Positions 8,898 through 19,093 of a stretch of DNA of 24,603 bases are shown here, piece after piece (the first letter of the stretch is position 1; each line of letters begins with the position of its first letter). Both the position numbers and the translations under genes were made by a program. This DNA comes from Fragilaria crotonensis (lineage: Eukaryota > Bacillariophyta > Fragilariophyceae > Fragilariales > Fragilariaceae): assembly GCA_022925895.1 (NCBI GenBank), contig JAKSYS010000798.1:1-24603 (forward strand). Direction: 5' to 3'. Below the pieces are notes generated by a model, which worked only from the letters and a program-made list of their open reading frames with translations, was not told the DNA's origin and searched no databases.

Positions 8898-9827
8898 ATG
8901 ATGAATCCTCGCCTCGCCGTTTTCCTCATGAAACGATCCCTGGTGCAGAAATCTCTTCAGAGGTCGCTCAATGCAGCGGCACCATCCAAGAGCATGAGGA
9001 TACATTCGTCTGCAAAAACGTCGCAGTCGTCCATATTGAATCTCGGTCACAGAACTAATATTGCTCAAGATTCCTCGGTCACTCCCCCATCCTTCGCGCA
9101 GCTTAAGACTTTGTTCATATCGTCGGCGATTCCCATGTTCGCCTTTGGTTTCATGGACAATTTGATTATGATTCAAGCCGGCGGATATATTGATGCGACG
9201 TTTGGGGCAGCTCTCGGCTTGGCCACTCTTGCAGCAGCCGCCATGGGACAAGTTGTGTCAGACGTAAGCGGGGTCATCTTTGGAAGTACCGTCGAGCGAT
9301 TGCTGCAACGATACAATATTGCCAAGAGCCCATGCTTGTCAAATGCACAACGTAAATTGCCCCTAGTCCGCAATGTAACCATGATTGCAATGGTGGTGGG
9401 AGTCACTTTTGGGTGTCTTCTAGGAGCTTCGTCTCTCCTATTTGTCGATTTACATGCCCATGAACGTCAAAAACGAACAGCTCAACTCAAGGACGTCATC
9501 AATGACATGGTTAATGAGGACGATTTGAGTGTGGCATGTCAACAATGCCATATTCATTTGACGGCCACAGGCACGTTCGACAAGATCGATAGCCCTACTG
9601 GACCGCAAATACGGCTATTATCAGAAGGGCCAGCCGCGAATTGTGCACGAGATCAAGTTGCACTGGTTGAAGAGAAGCGCATGTATGTTCCAATTGTCTC
9701 CAAGCAGCAAACGTTGGGTGTTCTGGAGTTTGTTGGCGATTCATTTTCGCGCGAGGATCAACGGACCGCTCGGATCATGGCGCGCCATGTAGCCATTTTT
9801 ATGGAGCGCTTAGCAGACAGTGATTGA
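8898..9827 (+). CDS. TMEM65-like membrane protein with C-terminal GAF-like domain
   Basis: This is a 309-residue protein. The start is the first real ATG of the frame (8898, ATGATG). The N-terminal 60 residues are rich in Arg, Lys and Ser with almost no acidic residues, consistent with a mitochondrial presequence. Residues 65-185 match the TMEM65 family: hydrophobic segments around FGFMDNLIMIQAGGYID and then LATLAAAAMGQVVSDVSGV, followed by a third hydrophobic stretch (GVTFGCLLGASSLLFV). Animal TMEM65 is an inner mitochondrial membrane protein linked to sodium/calcium exchange. Residues from about 195 to 305 resemble a GAF domain, with the typical VPIVSKQQTLGVLEFV strand and a closing helix (SREDQRTARIMARHVAIFME). 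The ligand is unknown; Cys residues (CQQCH, NCARD) lie in this part. Element B ends 320 bp upstream. The TMEM65 call is strong, the GAF call moderate. Confidence 0.85.
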   Translation: MMNPRLAVFLMKRSLVQKSLQRSLNAAAPSKSMRIHSSAKTSQSSILNLGHRTNIAQDSSVTPPSFAQLKTLFISSAIPMFAFGFMDNLIMIQAGGYIDATFGAALGLATLAAAAMGQVVSDVSGVIFGSTVERLLQRYNIAKSPCLSNAQRKLPLVRNVTMIAMVVGVTFGCLLGASSLLFVDLHAHERQKRTAQLKDVINDMVNEDDLSVACQQCHIHLTATGTFDKIDSPTGPQIRLLSEGPAANCARDQVALVEEKRMYVPIVSKQQTLGVLEFVGDSFSREDQRTARIMARHVAIFMERLADSD

Positions 9828-12348
9828 ATCTGACAGCATTCAAGCATTAGTGAACATTGAACAGTGAGCGTATCTTAGAAAAATTTTGAGCTTTGGAAAT
9901 GTTCCCTTGACTCTAGTTCTGTTGACCCTCAGTGGCTTTTCCCGGGCGGAAGCCTCCCAAGGGTCGCATCTGTTGTGTTCTCCTCATACGGCGATTCAGC
10001 TTATTCACAACCGATTAAGTTTTTTCGGGATACAGAAACCCGCGCCCAGGCTCGCTCGAAGCCCGGTGGAACACGGAGATTTTGTGAGGTGGTAGATCGT
10101 GGATTTTCAACCATTGTTTCTACGTGGGCCTTCTTGGACTTAAGGCCCTCGAATGAGGATTATAAAATGTCCTGTTGTCAAGTCCTTCATTGTTGAAGCA
10201 TTTCTTTGTAATCTGAGGGCTTGCTTCTATGGCAATCAGACAGTGAATTTCTTTGACTGCGCTGTATGAAGCTGGATGAATGCTTATTGCTCATGGACAA
10301 TAATGTCAGTAGTAGCGTCTAGATAGTACAAATCAACATATTGGTGCTGTCGTATCGTAAAGCAATCCTGCGTTGTCACTAGTAGTATTTCTGTACTTTC
10401 CCACAATTTGCGAGTCAAGTTGATTGCCACCATTCTTCTACTACGATTGTAGAGGAGCCTCCTTAGTAGCTGCCATGTTCTCATCGTCAACATGCCTTGC
10501 ATTGTTGACAAAGGAATTGCATTGTTTCGGTTTGGAAAGACAATTCCATTCTTGATAACCCACGGGCTTTCACGGCATGATGCTGGACTACGAATTGAAA
10601 GACAAGCTCATGTAGCTTTTGCCTTGAATTCCCGTTGTTGCTTCTTTTGTTGCTCCAATAACAACATGATAGATGACCAATTCTTGAAGTGTGAATATGT
10701 GAGGTCAACTAAACTTTGATATCACTTCTCACCTTTATCTTCTTATCTCTGCTGTCATTGCTGTTGGTAGAATTACTGTTGGTGTCACCACCACTTGCAA
10801 TACAAAGGGTGACTCTGGTGGTGCCACTGCAACACTTCCTTGTGATGAAAAACTGCCTTTTATTACAAGGTGTATGCAAACCAAGGGATGAATTCAAAGT
10901 GCTTCAATCTTGCTCGGTCATCCACTTTCTTGGCTGCACCCAAGCTAGTACTTGACAATGTTTGATCCGCAATTACCAATCTACAATCTCATGTAGGTTG
11001 TCCAGCTCCCTTGAGATTGCCGCGGCATTCAGAGAAGTTATCCTTATTGGAAATGGAAATTGTCTTGAAGCTGCTTCATGAACGCCATTTACTCATCCAC
11101 AAACCCTTCCTCAATCGCATTGTTGCTGACACCAAACTTGCCAAACACCAAGTTTTCATCTGCGCCTTCTGTCAGGCTATGGGATCAAGCACAAAATCTC
11201 CGGCACGCCTCCCCACTTCCCCCAAAGAATGGGACAGAAAATGGCTGATCGACCATGAGGAGCCAACAGACCAATATCTTTATCCATTCCCTTGTGCTGG
11301 TACCTTGCGTAGGAAAGGAAGGATGGTGATACCCTCGCCTTGGTCAACAACCAAAACTGATGTGATAAGCTGCCACCTGAGCCTCTGTCTGTCTCTGTTT
11401 TTCGTGGCACTTCACACAACACTGCTGGTATCACCACTAGATTGGCAACGGAATCCTTCAAAAAAATCTTGAAGAGAGGCACTTCAACTTTGCCAACAAT
11501 GTCATCCATGTGACAAACATGTGTGGTTGTTGATTGTGGAAAGGGAGCATTATCAGCATGGAACAATGATTCAGGAGTCATGAGTCAGCTTTTTCCCACC
11601 CTTACAGAATTCAACGCAGTCTTTCACAAATGGGAATCTATGCAGGCTGACGTAAAGGTATTGTTTTTGGCACGCAATAGATAAAGTGTGATTATTTCCT
11701 GCAGACTTTATTGTCCAATTATAAGTTGTGCTGCATGGACAAGCTTGATGTTCCGGTAGTAGGTTAGACCTCTGCTGGGATTCTTCCAAGCTATAGTACC
11801 TGCCAGGCTCCATGCCAGTGGTTGCCGAGGAAAGATAAGCACTGAGAACCACATCAGTGCTAAGAACAAGGTTGTCTTCTTCTGAATAATGACATAAGGG
11901 CTTATGCCTTAGAGTCCAGGAGAGTGAAGGAATCAAATTGCTAATGGGAGGTGAGTCACATTTTAGCATTGGCTTTGTGAACCCCATCAACTGCTGTAAA
12001 TGCTAAACGTCCCATGCAAAACATACAAATTGTTCCAGTATGCTTCCCCTCAAAACCCTAGTTCTACCCACAGAGATTCAACCGCATTGAACATGATTAC
12101 AATGCAACAGGTAAATCTGCATTGGTGCAACTATTGAGTAAAACCATGTTGCCATAGTTCTTGTTACAGGACCAGACAAATGGGAGATATGCTGGCATCA
12201 AGACTTCACTGTCATTATCAAAGGTATGATTGATCCCACAAAGCACCAATTTTATAAACTTTTAAAATGTTGATCTAATCAGAACATTAGTTTAAATCTT
12301 CATTCACTTTTTTCTCAGCACTATAAAACCTGAGTAACGAAGTGCTGA
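9828..12348. other. Gene-poor region with decayed coding-like fragments
   Basis: I find no intact gene here. Short frames up to about 150 codons exist on both strands, but none shows a recognisable domain and the longest (11011-11472, +) starts at TTG. Some + strand stretches read like protein for 40-50 codons before a stop or frame change, as expected of old repeat-derived genes. No tRNA or other RNA gene was recognised. Confidence 0.45.
11361..11513 (+). pseudogene. Short relic coding fragment
   Basis: An open stretch of 50 codons reads as coherent protein (KLPPEPLSVSVFRGTSHNTA, then TRLATESFKKILKRG). TGA codons bound it on both sides, and coding-like sequence seems to continue in other frames. 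I do not recognise the family. The call rests only on protein-like composition, so confidence is low. Confidence 0.2.
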
Positions 12349-12540
12349 GTAGTACTGGGTATCGCAATTGGCAATACTCCAGATTCTGTGAAGTACACAA
12401 CCAGATACTCCGGAGAATCCGCCGGTAGTTTGTACTTAGTACTCCAAGTGCAACGTACTCGAGATCCAGTACTTGTCCATAGGTGGTCCATTATCCATGA
12501 CTGTACCGTATCATACAATCATACCTATTACTACAGTAGC
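12349..12540. repeat. GTAC-rich island 3
   Basis: The tract is dense in AGTACT, CAGTAC, TACTCC and TACTCGAG words, with the same vocabulary as islands 1, 2, 4 and 5. Here there is no recognised gene next to it, so it does not simply mark live promoters. It may mark decayed ones. Confidence 0.65.
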
Positions 12541-13610
12541 ATTACCTTGGAAATGCAACCGGTGTTGAAGTAAGACTGGTAATTATCTAATTCTACTAGA
12601 GAAGGGGCAGTTCTTAATGATTTTTGGCATTTGCATGGGGGGCATAACAACTCCAAAGAATTGTACCAGCACTTTGGGACAAAGTACAACATCTGTTGTA
12701 CACGTGGTGAAATACAAACTTGCATTTTATACGGAAATAAGAATGCACCCTGAGGTTCTCTTTTGTATATTTGTAGTACATTTGTCCCCACAACAAGACT
12801 TGTTCTTGTCATGGTAATTGTCCCCTTGGTGGTGAAAGGTGGAAGCGAGTACTATCCTCATAAAAATGTGCATACTATGGAAGTGTTGAATGCTTATTAC
12901 TCTGAATGTGTTGTGCTATCTGAATATGATGACATCATCCTGAGCTGGCAGAAGATGCAAACCCAAGTTTTGGCAATGGAATTGTTGGCAGGACAAAAGA
13001 CCAATTTTGTATTCCACGCCAAATTGTGGTATGGTGTGAAGAGTGACGAGAACCAAAGGAAACCCTACTAGTAGCCCTAGCATGCCAGTTAATGCCCTCA
13101 CCAAGCATGATGCTGTCAAGAACAAGATGGAGGTGGAGGCAAGGATACAAGGGGTGGATTTGCAAGAATGGACTGCCTGTGTTTCTTGGTCAGGAATTTG
13201 TTGTCACGCATGACCTTCTTAGAATGATAAATTTTTTATCTGCATGCCAAAGGGGCAATGATACACATAAAATTTTCTTAAAAGGCATCATATATCAGCA
13301 TTGTCAAACTTTCAATGACTCCATGCTATTTGTATTGGAACAGATTCAAACTTCATGACACAAAATGCTCCAAAAATGTGTAGATGTGGGTGACAAATGA
13401 GGTGCACAATGTTTCAAATTTGTTAGGCAGGGTTCATCAATTCCATGTACTTTGTTCTTTCTCTCTTGCTTTGTGGCTTGAGTAGATTTGAAATTGAATC
13501 TGACAGCAAATAATTTGCTGCACTTCTTTGAAGAAGTGACAATAGATGTGTTCCAAATGACGGACTCAAGTTAAGACCATAAGAACTCAAGCTGCATTTA
13601 CTGTTATGTT
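12541..13610. other. Intergenic region, decayed sequence
   Basis: No intact gene is seen. Frames of 70-102 codons are present (for example 12763-13071, +) without recognisable motifs. The sequence may be an upstream continuation of the relic gene at 13611-13979, but I could not link them. Confidence 0.35.
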
Positions 13611-13979
13611 CAGGCGCATGGTATTCAAAGGTGAAAGTGAAGGCAAAACAGGATGTGAAGTGTCAAGCATGCTGGGGGATGTCACAGTATTGGAAAATAT
13701 GCTACTACCTTCTTCCCTCAAAGATGTTGAGTGACCAAGGATGAGGAAGATATCATGGGACAATGGAAGGGAGCAACTAGAGTAGTACCTGATATGTATG
13801 ATGACATACGACATCATTACCAAGATGCAAAGGTTGCTCAGAGTTTGTGTGGAGGTCGTCCTTGCTTTCATGTGCCTGACCCAACACTCAATGCAACCAT
13901 GATGAACACGTGCATACTGAGTCTCATCATTCCAAACATGAGGAAGTAAATGCCAGATTAGCATGTCTTGCATTTGGTA
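13611..13979 (+). pseudogene. Relic of an unidentified repeat-family gene, 5' part
   Basis: Protein-like sequence continues through several frame changes. A segment ends SSLKDVE at about 13730. Then, in a shifted frame, come DEEDIMGQWKGATRVVPDMY and QDAKVAQSLCGGRPCF (13731-13949). After another shift there is EVNARLACLAFG, running into the border of the TIR element. The pattern W-K-G / Y-D-D / D-A-K-V-A / L-C-G-G / P-N resembles multicopy hypothetical proteins I associate with diatom genomes, but I cannot name the family or verify it. The same reading seems to resume at 15423 after the TIR element. Confidence 0.4.
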
Positions 13980-14036
13980 TGCATATTATCCGGATGAAAA
14001 ATGTACTTTTTGTACTTTGTACTTTCAAAGTACAAA
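13980..14036 (+). repeat. Left terminal inverted repeat of the 1.44-kb element
   Basis: The outer 20 nt are a perfect match to the reverse complement of 15403-15422. The inner part, with TTTGTACTTTCAAAGTACAAA, matches with a few differences and a small gap. Confidence 0.8.
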
Positions 14037-14741
14037 GGACAAAAAGTACAATGGGCCTCAACCGGATGCCGTATATATGAAATGTGACTTTTGCAATTTC
14101 ATTGTGAAAGACGTTTTGGGGTTCACCATCCGAAATCCCCTTTAAATCAGAAGGAGTTTTACTTACGTCGTTGAAACCTACATGGAAATCGGTACACTAC
14201 AAATACTTAATTGATTATAATCTAAGTAAAGGATATTTACTCCACGCAGACGGATTGCAAACCTAGCAAAAGTTCAAGAGACGAGCTACACAATGAAGGA
14301 AACGAGGCTTACTTAAGCAATAGCAGTCTAAATAAGTTTCAATTCAATAAATCATAAACGTAAAAAAGGATTTAAAACTTAGGGCAACACTTTTTAGGTA
14401 ATGAATCCTAACTACATATTTAGCTACATGCATGAAATGTAAATAGAAAGCAAGAAGTAGCGTACAGTGTACACACAAAATAATTTATAGGAGTACTTGT
14501 GCTTGAGTTTTGGTACAAAATGATTAGAAACATGGAAGAAGGAGTCGATCCCTGTCAAGAAGGGCAACACCATGTTGATCAATTGAATGTGTAGAGGATG
14601 GATACTACTCAACAACAATGGATATTGAAAAGAAACAATGCTTGATACAAGGATGGCAACAATGACTACGATGGCAGTGCCTTGCAAACGAAGACAAATA
14701 AATAAAACGATTGACAAAGGCAGAGACAAATTGACGACAAA

Positions 14742-14845
14742 AAACAACGATCGATTGATTGATCGAACGAAACGACTATCGATCAATTGCTCTTTAAAAA
14801 TGTCGATCAATCAATTGATCATGCAAAATGACAATCAATCAAAAG
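14742..14845. repeat. GATCAATTGATC-type palindrome cluster
   Basis: Inside the TIR element is a tract of alternating GATC, ATTGATT and CAATCAAT words (ACGATCGATTGATTGATCGA, TCGATCAATTG, CGATCAATCAATTGATCATG). It can fold on itself in several registers. No reading frame is involved. Confidence 0.6.
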
Positions 14846-15362
14846 CAGTCTAGGGCATAACAATGTTATGTCCAGAATGAGCGAGACCATGAATGACAAC
14901 GAATATAAAACTAAAATGATAATGATCATCCATTGAATATTCTTTGACCGCAACGACGAAAACGACTTACATCAGCAATGATGACGAAACCAAATTGACA
15001 ATCATCGATTGCACAATGGCAACAGAAGCAGCAATGAAGATGTAGTAGACAAGGTTACATGACACTAAATCAAATGGGCATGATGCAAAGTTTTTTTGTG
15101 TTGTACATATCGTAGGACAGAATGAGAACAAGTCACAGCCTACAGGCTGCAGTGTGCCGGCGCATGATAAATCACAGTGCCTATTTCATTCTTCAAACCG
15201 ACAGCACACAGCACACCCCATATCTCGAAAAAAGTACAAAAAGTACAATCCGGGTTCGCCTAACATCGACAATGTTATTGAAAATGTTATTGTCTTTTTG
15301 TACTTTTGAAAGTACAAAACCCGGAAACAAAAGTACATTGTTTCCGGGTTTAAGTTCCGGGT

Positions 15363-15422
15363 TTTGTACTTTTGAAAGTACAAAAGTACAATAAAGTACA
15401 AATTTCATCCGGATAATATGCA
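15363..15422 (-). repeat. Right terminal inverted repeat of the 1.44-kb element
   Basis: This pairs with 13980-14036. The subterminal word TTTTGTACTTTTGAAAGTAC occurs here and again at about 15296, each copy next to a CCGGGTTT or AAACCCGG block. The right end therefore carries extra nested hairpins that the left end lacks. Confidence 0.8.
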
Positions 15423-15515
15423 CCCTAAGGCATTGTTGTGGTTGATTTTTTCTCTGGTTCTTGTTATGTTGCCAGGCAGTAGTGAGACATTTTTTGCGCA
15501 GGTCATCTAGCAACA
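15423..15515 (+). pseudogene. Relic gene, 3' part after the TIR element
   Basis: This reads ALLWLIFSLVLVMLPGSSE then TFFAQVI before a TAG. It is hydrophobic and protein-like, and follows naturally from LACLAFG at the other border of the TIR element if one base is restored. The family is unknown, as for the 5' part. Confidence 0.35.
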
Positions 15516-16351
15516 TATTCATACACTACACTCTACACTATGACTTCGATTTTTATGCATAGTGGTGAATAGTTGTTCCTATGCATAATCTTATTTGGAT
15601 GGGTACTGTAGTAAATTTTTGCGTGGCCACCTTGGCTCAGGAGTTATCTTCGACCAAAATATGCTGTAATGTTTTAATTTTTTTTTGCACAAACAATTTC
15701 CAGACAACAATTGCTCTTCCTCTACACAGCGTGCATCCAAAAACATGACGTACGGAGTACGGAGTACTACGGTACGGGGTACTGCTTGTACAAAATACAA
15801 TACACCCAATACCTCGCTGTCCTCTGCGTTCTGCGTGTATCTTGGGGGCACGATCGGGATCGTGAAATCGTGGCATCGGTTTACGACTTACGACGTCCTT
15901 ATCGTGTAATCCCAAGAGACCTGGTTCTGTAACATGAGAATAAACACTCTTGAATAATGGGAATACTTCAATTCAAAGTTTAACCACCATTTACCGTCTA
16001 TTCCGCGGGTTTCAGGCAAGGCTGCCGGCGAAGGTTTGAAAGTAGTTGTTCTTCATAGTATCGAATAATGATTGATCATACATGTTTTATTTCAGCCCTC
16101 TCAAATAAATCGCATACAAGGATGTATAATCAATTGTCAGAGGAGGTAGTCCGATTCGTTTCCATGTGTGTCCCCTTCTTGCACGATATACACAAGTGAA
16201 ACAACTGATCACCAAACCTCGCTAATCGGGCCGATTTGTGCACTCCTTTGTTCTCACCGCAACTCAAAGTCTACCATTACTACCAGTCAGGTAATTAACT
16301 CTCCGATCAAGCCTCTTTTCTGGCCAAGCCAATTGCACCTGCCGCCGTACA
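15516..16351. other. Upstream region of the coiled-coil gene
   Basis: No gene is recognised. The region contains GTAC island 4 at 15749-15792 and a plain A/T-leaning sequence leading to the coiled-coil start codon at 16352. It presumably holds the promoter and 5' leader. Confidence 0.4.
15749..15792. repeat. GTAC-rich island 4
   Basis: A compact run ACGTACGGAGTACGGAGTAC, then TACGGTACGGGGTACTGC. It has seven GTAC-type words in about 45 bp, some 560 bp upstream of the coiled-coil gene's ATG. Confidence 0.7.
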
Positions 16352-19093
16352 ATGGCCAAGTTCATGGGCGTCATAGCTAACAGAACCATTGGGGGTGACT
16401 CGACCGCCGTACAAGCTCTAATGGAAGAATGCGCCTTTCTTCGTCAACGTGTGAAGGAACTAGACGATGACCAAGGTTCAGGCAGTGAAAAGACAGTCAA
16501 CACCGAGGCAGATTCTGACGATCAACTGGAAGTAGTCGCTCTAAGGAAGGAACTGAACAAGGTCGAGAATGAAAAGGCGACAATGGAGTTGGACTTCATG
16601 AATCAGCTGTCACAAATAGCAAGAGAGAACGCTGACAAAGTCGAAGCACTTCAGAAACAACTTGAACAAAGCAAGAATCATCTGACCGCTGGCGAATCTC
16701 CTATTCCTCAGCATCAAAAGACAGATGAAGTTGAACAACTTAAAGATGACCTTAAGGCGGCTGACAAGGAGCTCCAAGTGACTCGGAAAGATGTGGACGA
16801 TCTGTACAAAAAGGTGGATAGGCTAGAGAACCAGAAGGCTGCTCTCGTGGTCCAACTCACAGAATTGCAACTCCAGGTTGATAATGGTTCCAAGGTCATT
16901 TCGTCGCTCAATGATGCCATGGGAGAGAGCGACAAACACTTTCAAAACAAAATCGAGAAGTTAGAAGGCGAACTTTCTCAGAAGAACGCACTCATCGCGA
17001 AGCAAAACGACGATTTAGAGAAGATGAGCGAAAAAGTGACCCGGATCGGGGGTCAGAAAACCATGCTTTTGGAAGAGATCACTGACCTTCGTATGCAGCT
17101 CGATCGCAACGACGATGCTTCGAAGGCGATGAAGAAGAAGCTTGATGAGCTGAATTCGGTACAAAACGGTCAGGAGGAGTCTTCTAGAATTGGCTTTCTC
17201 AAGCAAGCTGCAATGAATGCCGAAGAAAAGTCAGAAGAGATCCAGGCCCAGATGTCTTCGCTTGAAAACGAAATGCGATCAGTCACGAAGTCATACAAAG
17301 ACGACATCTGTCGCCTGGAAGAGGCGGTCGCACTAAAGGAGACTGAGTGTGAACGCTTGCAAAAAATACTTCGTGACAAGGATCTTGAGATAAAGAAACT
17401 CAAGGATCATAAGAGTGAATCAGAAAATGCTCAAAAGGGACTCGAGCTCAAGCTGGAAGAAAATGTGCGTTCTATTGCAGACCTCAAACAACAGCTTGTA
17501 ACTCAAGGCCTCCAGCGCGTCTCCCAGGAAAAGGAGCTCATCGCGAGCTACGCAACGGAGGGTGAAAACACTAAAGACCAGCTGGCTGAACTGAAACGAC
17601 AATTCAAGAGTCTCGAGAAGAAGCTTGCCTTCGAGACAGACACAAACACAAAACTTAAGGCCCAACTGTTCGAGGCAAAGAAGCATCGGCCGCCTCCGGT
17701 ATCAACTACGTCCAGACGAGACCCTGCCCCTCCCCTTGAATCAAACAAACCAACCATTTCTCCAGCATCATTGCTGTACAGAAACCGATCGGAAAGTTTG
17801 TCGTCCTGTGATGGTCATCCTGGATTATCACCAACGTATTCAACAGTCTCCGGCCCTCCCTCAAATCGAAGCGTCAAAGCCCTCGCTGCGTGCTTTGAAA
17901 CAAACAAAATTGGCAAGAAGCCTGACAGCCCTGTCCTCGCGCAGGTGTCGGTCTTTCCATTCCCCGAACCCGAAGCAGAAGTCCCTGAGGGACCTGATAT
18001 TGAAGGCTTTCGACGCCAGATAAACGATCTCGAGAGCCAGCTCGACGAGGCCAAGAGTCACAACGACTTCCTTCAGGAAAAGTTGCACAAACAATGCGAA
18101 CAGGTGGCTGAGCTGCACGCAGAGATTGCATTATTGAATGCGACGAGGGCATCAATTCAAGAGTCTTCGAGAAAGGAGGTGGAGCAAGCGAGAGTTGAGA
18201 AAAAGGCAACCATCGACAGACTCGAGCAGGACCTGGTCACGGTCCGAAAACAGCTTGAGGTCGAGTCTAAGTTGGTCGAGAAGTTGCAAAATGAGGTTCG
18301 TGAGATGACTTCTGAACGCCTGGCGTACGAAGAGTGCACAATGGATGCATTCGAGAAGCAAAAGGTGAAGGGTCAGAAGAACCATCAGTCCGAACTCAAC
18401 AGCTTGAGGAATGACCTTACGAACGCGCAAATGAAGCTTGCTTCTATGGAAAAGGAACACCAGAAGCAAGTCAAGGAGTTGGAGGAGACCATAGAAGACA
18501 TTAACGTGGAGTGCGATAAGGAACTTGAGGAAAAATCAGGAGAAGTTGATATGTTCAAACACATGTACGAGCAACAGCTCGACATGGTTACCAAGTTGGA
18601 AAAGGAAAGGTCTCAGCTATGTGAGCAAATGAAGATCATATCCAACAGCCGCAGAGAGGAGATAGATGAAATGCAGGCCGACCTCATGGACAAGTCTGCT
18701 GCTGTCAAGAATCTGCAGAGAGCGCTGCAGACTGTTGAAATGCAGGTGGAGCATCAGACGAACAACACGAAGGAACTGGAATATCTTCGAGAAAGGGTGA
18801 GTGAGCTCGAGAAGGAGCGAGTGCCCAAGGGAACTGCTAAACACCTGAAAGCCTTCGAAATGGAGAAGCTTGAGGAGGAAAATCGCAAGTTGAAGGATCA
18901 AGTACGCAGCATAACTGTTGAGCGGCGTGGCCTACAAGAGAAACTGAAAGCAGTGATTGATGACCACAACGCACTGCGAACTCAACCTCAAGTACTAAGG
19001 GAGCGAAATGAAAAGCTGAAGAAAGAACTCGCTCGATTGTCGAAGAAGTTAAGTAGTTTTGAGAGTGGAGGCACCAGTCGAATCGCCATTTAG
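16352..19093 (+). CDS. Long coiled-coil protein (913 aa), function unknown
   Basis: A single uninterrupted 913-codon frame starts at ATG (MAKFMGVIANRT). Residues about 20-440 are continuous heptad-rich coiled coil, high in Glu, Lys, Leu and Gln (for example VEALQKQLEQSKN, DDLYKKVDRLENQK). Residues about 443-548 form a Pro/Ser-rich, probably disordered linker (RPPPVSTTSRRDPAPP, FPFPEPEAEVPEGP). Residues about 550-900 form a second long coiled coil, ending in NEKLKKELARLSKKL. No motor, ATPase, CAP-Gly or membrane segment is visible. Such architecture is typical of cytoskeletal, centrosomal or Golgi tether proteins, but similarity to myosin tails or SMC arms would be compositional, so I assign no function. 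It converges with clpB downstream. Confidence 0.85.
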   Translation: MAKFMGVIANRTIGGDSTAVQALMEECAFLRQRVKELDDDQGSGSEKTVNTEADSDDQLEVVALRKELNKVENEKATMELDFMNQLSQIARENADKVEALQKQLEQSKNHLTAGESPIPQHQKTDEVEQLKDDLKAADKELQVTRKDVDDLYKKVDRLENQKAALVVQLTELQLQVDNGSKVISSLNDAMGESDKHFQNKIEKLEGELSQKNALIAKQNDDLEKMSEKVTRIGGQKTMLLEEITDLRMQLDRNDDASKAMKKKLDELNSVQNGQEESSRIGFLKQAAMNAEEKSEEIQAQMSSLENEMRSVTKSYKDDICRLEEAVALKETECERLQKILRDKDLEIKKLKDHKSESENAQKGLELKLEENVRSIADLKQQLVTQGLQRVSQEKELIASYATEGENTKDQLAELKRQFKSLEKKLAFETDTNTKLKAQLFEAKKHRPPPVSTTSRRDPAPPLESNKPTISPASLLYRNRSESLSSCDGHPGLSPTYSTVSGPPSNRSVKALAACFETNKIGKKPDSPVLAQVSVFPFPEPEAEVPEGPDIEGFRRQINDLESQLDEAKSHNDFLQEKLHKQCEQVAELHAEIALLNATRASIQESSRKEVEQARVEKKATIDRLEQDLVTVRKQLEVESKLVEKLQNEVREMTSERLAYEECTMDAFEKQKVKGQKNHQSELNSLRNDLTNAQMKLASMEKEHQKQVKELEETIEDINVECDKELEEKSGEVDMFKHMYEQQLDMVTKLEKERSQLCEQMKIISNSRREEIDEMQADLMDKSAAVKNLQRALQTVEMQVEHQTNNTKELEYLRERVSELEKERVPKGTAKHLKAFEMEKLEEENRKLKDQVRSITVERRGLQEKLKAVIDDHNALRTQPQVLRERNEKLKKELARLSKKLSSFESGGTSRIAI

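Larger units (their letters stand above)
13980..15422. mobile_element. 1.44-kb terminal-inverted-repeat element, no transposase
   Basis: The element starts TGCATATTATCCGGATGAAA (13980-13999) and ends with the exact reverse complement (15403-15422). The inverted similarity continues inward through GTACTTT-rich sequence to about 57-60 nt on each side. The inside is A/T-rich and has no long reading frame, so it is probably non-autonomous. A clear target-site duplication is not visible. The flanks read as one relic protein when the element is removed, which supports insertion at this exact place. Confidence 0.75.

Noticed and set aside
11011-11472. 153-codon + strand frame in the gene-poor region
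   Set aside because: It starts at TTG rather than ATG, shows no domain, and a comparably long frame lies opposite it. Coding-like reading shifts to another frame near 11361.
11177-11990. Two overlapping minus-strand frames (134 and 139 codons)
   Set aside because: Neither translation shows a recognisable motif and both lie in decayed sequence; treated as chance.
13587-13973. 128-codon minus-strand frame
   Set aside because: The + strand of the same interval carries the more protein-like relic; the minus reading is its shadow.
17420-18469. Several 70-110 codon minus-strand frames
   Set aside because: They are antisense to the 913-residue coiled-coil gene; such shadows are common opposite Lys/Glu-rich coding sequence.
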